64,000 nt of DNA. Origin: Actinomycetota bacterium (GTDB lineage: Bacteria; Actinomycetota; Actinomycetes; S36-B12; UBA5976). Every line of letters begins with the position of its first letter. Position 1 is the first letter of the stretch. The position numbers and the translations under genes are program-made. The notes beneath the pieces were generated by a model. It saw only the letters and a program-made list of their open reading frames with translations. It was not told the origin of the DNA and did no database searches. This document shows positions 62,175-64,000 of the stretch, piece by piece. The stretch spans positions 1-64,000 of the forward strand of contig WLPX01000005.1 of the NCBI GenBank assembly GCA_009698575.1, in the 5' to 3' direction.

Positions 62175-62843
62175 ATGTCGTTTGTTATCGAGTCTCTAGG
62201 CATTGGCCAGGAACTCATTAGTTATCAAACTGGCTGGGATTTACAACGAAAATTTCATGCTCAGGTGGTTGCCAAGACACAACCTGACACAATTTTGATG
62301 CTAGAGCATGAATCTGTGTACACAGCAGGTCGTCGTACTGAATCTTTTGAGCGTCCTACTGATGGCACTCCAGTTATTGATGTTGATCGCGGTGGCAAAA
62401 TTACTTGGCATGGACCTGGACAGCTAGTCGGCTACCCCATCGTTCATTTGCCCTCACCCATGGATGTAGTGGCGCATGTGCGAAGGCTAGAAGATGTGTT
62501 GATCGGAATATGTGCTGATTTTAATTTAACTACTGCTCGAGTAAAAGGTCGCAGTGGTGTCTGGGTACTTGATGCAACGCAAGATCGCAAAATAGCTGCA
62601 ATCGGCGTGCGCGTAGCTCAAGGAGTGACAATGCATGGCTTTGCGCTTAATTGCAATAACGACTTGTCTTGGTTTGATCGCATTGTGCCATGCGGCATTA
62701 AAGATGCCGGCGTGACAACTTTGAGTCAGGAACTAGGTATCGAAGTCCCAGTAGCTGGCGTTTTGGAAAGTGCAAATTTACATCTACATCGAGTCTTTGA
62801 TCCGATTGCAAACATTCATTCTAGTTTTGTAGTTGCCAGATGA
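62175..62843 (+). CDS. lipB: Octanoyl-ACP:protein octanoyltransferase
   Basis: Moves octanoate from acyl carrier protein to lipoyl domains, the first step of lipoate assembly. The 222 residues include [33 protein letters not shown], and [21 protein letters not shown]. The catalytic Cys is in [18 protein letters not shown]. The E2 encoded 5 kb upstream is a likely target. Its stop overlaps the next start by 4 bp. Confidence 0.95.
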   Translation: MSFVIESLGIGQELISYQTGWDLQRKFHAQVVAKTQPDTILMLEHESVYTAGRRTESFERPTDGTPVIDVDRGGKITWHGPGQLVGYPIVHLPSPMDVVAHVRRLEDVLIGICADFNLTTARVKGRSGVWVLDATQDRKIAAIGVRVAQGVTMHGFALNCNNDLSWFDRIVPCGIKDAGVTTLSQELGIEVPVAGVLESANLHLHRVFDPIANIHSSFVVAR

Positions 62844-63394
62844 GGCGTCCCATTGCCTTCCTACTCATGGCAGTAACTATCCTCGTGCTGCCGATTGCCG
62901 TTATTTCGCTAATTATTTCTCGAAAAGCTGTAACTGGAAATGAGTATGCGGCTGTGGTCGAAATCCTAGGAACAAATAATGCGCCGGGTGCAATCCAGAT
63001 TTTTGGCGCAGACACCCAAACAATTTCAAATATTCTGGATTGGATTGACACTTGGAGCATGGCTCTTCTTGTTAGTGCAATAGCGATTTCCTTAGCCGCA
63101 TTTTTACTTAGTAATGATCGAATTCGGGCCGGTCGACAATTGAGCTTAGGGCTATTTTTCACTTTTGGGATTTGGTCAGTGATTATCAATAAAAGTAACG
63201 ATGTCTTCACTACAGCAATTGGCGATTCAATCTCGGATTTTTCTGCAGTTGTCATCGCTACCTACTTAGCGGCGCTGTCCCAGTCATTACTTGACCTGAT
63301 AGGTGGCTTGGCGCTAGTTTTCGGTATAACCGCACTTGGCATGTGGTTCTTGGGTACTAGCCGCAACGCACCGCATAATCTCACAGGCAACTAG
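62840..63394 (+). CDS. Membrane protein of unknown function (184 aa)
   Basis: I do not recognise a family. Four hydrophobic segments are visible: [52 protein letters not shown] and [20 protein letters not shown] polar loop of about 35 residues lies between the first and second. It is locked between lipB (4-bp overlap) and lipA (10-bp gap). Position alone does not show a link to lipoate. Confidence 0.7.
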   Translation: MRRPIAFLLMAVTILVLPIAVISLIISRKAVTGNEYAAVVEILGTNNAPGAIQIFGADTQTISNILDWIDTWSMALLVSAIAISLAAFLLSNDRIRAGRQLSLGLFFTFGIWSVIINKSNDVFTTAIGDSISDFSAVVIATYLAALSQSLLDLIGGLALVFGITALGMWFLGTSRNAPHNLTGN

Positions 63395-63397
63395 ACT
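63392..63397 (+). promoter_or_regulatory. Possible leaderless -10 of lipA
   Basis: TAGACT ends seven bases before GTG 63405 and overlaps the stop of the upstream membrane protein gene. Confidence 0.35.
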
Positions 63398-63404
63398 GGC
63401 AATT

Positions 63405-64000
63405 GTGTCGACGCCGTATCTTGAGCAACCTGATGGTAAATCTGATGGCCCCAAGTTGCTTCGTATTGAGGCCCGAAATTCCTTAACTCCTATTGAGCGA
63501 AAGCCCGAGTGGATCAAGACCAAGTTAAAGACCGGCCCGGAATACACCCAGATCATGGACTTAGTGAAATCCGAAGGTCTACATACTGTCTGCCAAGAAG
63601 CAGGCTGTCCAAACATTTTTGAGTGCTGGGAAGATCGTGAAGCCACTTTCCTTATTGGTGGTGACCAGTGCACGCGCCGATGTGACTTCTGCCAGATTGA
63701 TACTGGTAAGCCAGTTGATTTAGATCGTGATGAACCGCGACGTGTTGCCGAATCTGTGAAAACTATGCAGCTGCGATACGCCACCGTCACAGGTGTAGCT
63801 CGAGATGATCTGCCCGATGGCGGAGTTTGGCTCTACGCCGAAACAATTCGACAAATTCATGAAGTAGTTCCTGGTTGCGGCGTTGAAATGCTCGCTCCTG
63901 ACTTCGATGGCAAACCAGAATTACTCAAAGAAGTTTTTGAATCTCAACCAGAAGTTTTTGCTCACAACATTGAAACGGTTCCCCGGATCTTCAAGCGAAT
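63405..64000 (+). CDS. lipA: Lipoyl synthase, C-terminus cut by window edge
   Basis: Radical SAM enzyme that inserts two sulfurs into octanoyl groups on lipoyl domains. The auxiliary cluster motif is [12 protein letters not shown] and the radical SAM motif CTRRCDFC. About 198 residues are visible of a usual 300-330. The start is GTG 63405 ([15 protein letters not shown]). It completes the lipoate pathway with lipB and probably needs clusters carried by the ErpA-type protein at 44779. Confidence 0.95.
   Translation, partial: MSTPYLEQPDGKSDGPKLLRIEARNSLTPIERKPEWIKTKLKTGPEYTQIMDLVKSEGLHTVCQEAGCPNIFECWEDREATFLIGGDQCTRRCDFCQIDTGKPVDLDRDEPRRVAESVKTMQLRYATVTGVARDDLPDGGVWLYAETIRQIHEVVPGCGVEMLAPDFDGKPELLKEVFESQPEVFAHNIETVPRIFKR

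Overview
The window reads as one gene-dense stretch of an actinobacterial chromosome with a slightly AT-leaning base composition. About sixty protein genes are packed with overlaps or very short gaps. I see no rRNA, tRNA, CRISPR array, transposase or phage gene, and no gene-free stretch over 300 bases. Gene order, as I remember it, follows the Mycobacterium tuberculosis Rv2173-Rv2218 block (idsA2, mptA, pknL, aroG, plsC, fadD15, pimB', exonuclease/UvrC-like, trpD, ctaE-qcrCAB, ctaC, adoK, erpA-like, glycerate kinase, DUF3043, gcvT, pepA, E2, SDR, lipB, lipA), preceded by a dxr-rip1-ispG-GNAT-proS block. Compactness, moderate G+C, a large carotenoid set and B12 uptake rather than synthesis fit a streamlined freshwater actinobacterium of the acI (Nanopelagicales/Planktophila) type; that placement is inference.

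Layout: (1) 1-7460, minus strand: proS (cut by the left edge), GNAT, ispG, site-2 protease, dxr, aldehyde dehydrogenase. (2) 7574-13527, plus strand: gabT, a YbaK-type deacylase, then carotenoid tailoring genes (CrtA-like oxygenase, CruF hydratase, glycosyltransferase, CrtD-like desaturase). (3) 13532-20656: CDP-alcohol phosphatidyltransferase, crtE, crtI, an MptA-like mannosyltransferase, crtB and the two-part lycopene cyclase crtYc/crtYd. (4) 20731-33657: PASTA kinase, DAHP synthase, PPi-type phosphofructokinase, PlsC, acyl-CoA ligase, GT87 and PimB' mannosyltransferases, a Cys-rich mini-protein, an exonuclease/GIY-YIG fusion behind four phased operator-like dyads, trpD, and a degenerate receiver. 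(5) 33796-42813: the bcc-aa3 respiratory chain (ctaE-qcrCAB; ctaC-ctaD-ctaF), with murT-gatD between. (6) 42963-47181: aat, adenosine kinase, Fe-S carrier, glycerate kinase, DUF3043 and a small conserved protein. (7) 47226-50965: cobalamin riboswitch with btuFCD, then an aquaporin. (8) 51034-64000: gcvT, pepA, lpd, a two-lipoyl E2, SDR, FAD oxidoreductase, S51 peptidase, MMPL transporter, lipB, a membrane protein and lipA (cut by the right edge).

Functionally: dxr and ispG supply isoprenoid precursors for crtE, crtB and crtI. The tailoring enzymes point to a glycosylated, partly cyclic, possibly keto carotenoid of the salinixanthin/myxol kind. The mannosyltransferases point to PI-mannoside and lipomannan-type envelope glycolipids. 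lpd, E2, gcvT, lipB and lipA form a lipoate-dependent set.

Two regulatory themes stand out. Many transcription-unit heads have a TAnnnT -10 hexamer ending 6-8 bases before the start codon, which predicts leaderless mRNAs. Four 22-bp dyads spaced exactly 31 bp sit directly against the promoter of the exonuclease/UvrC-like gene.
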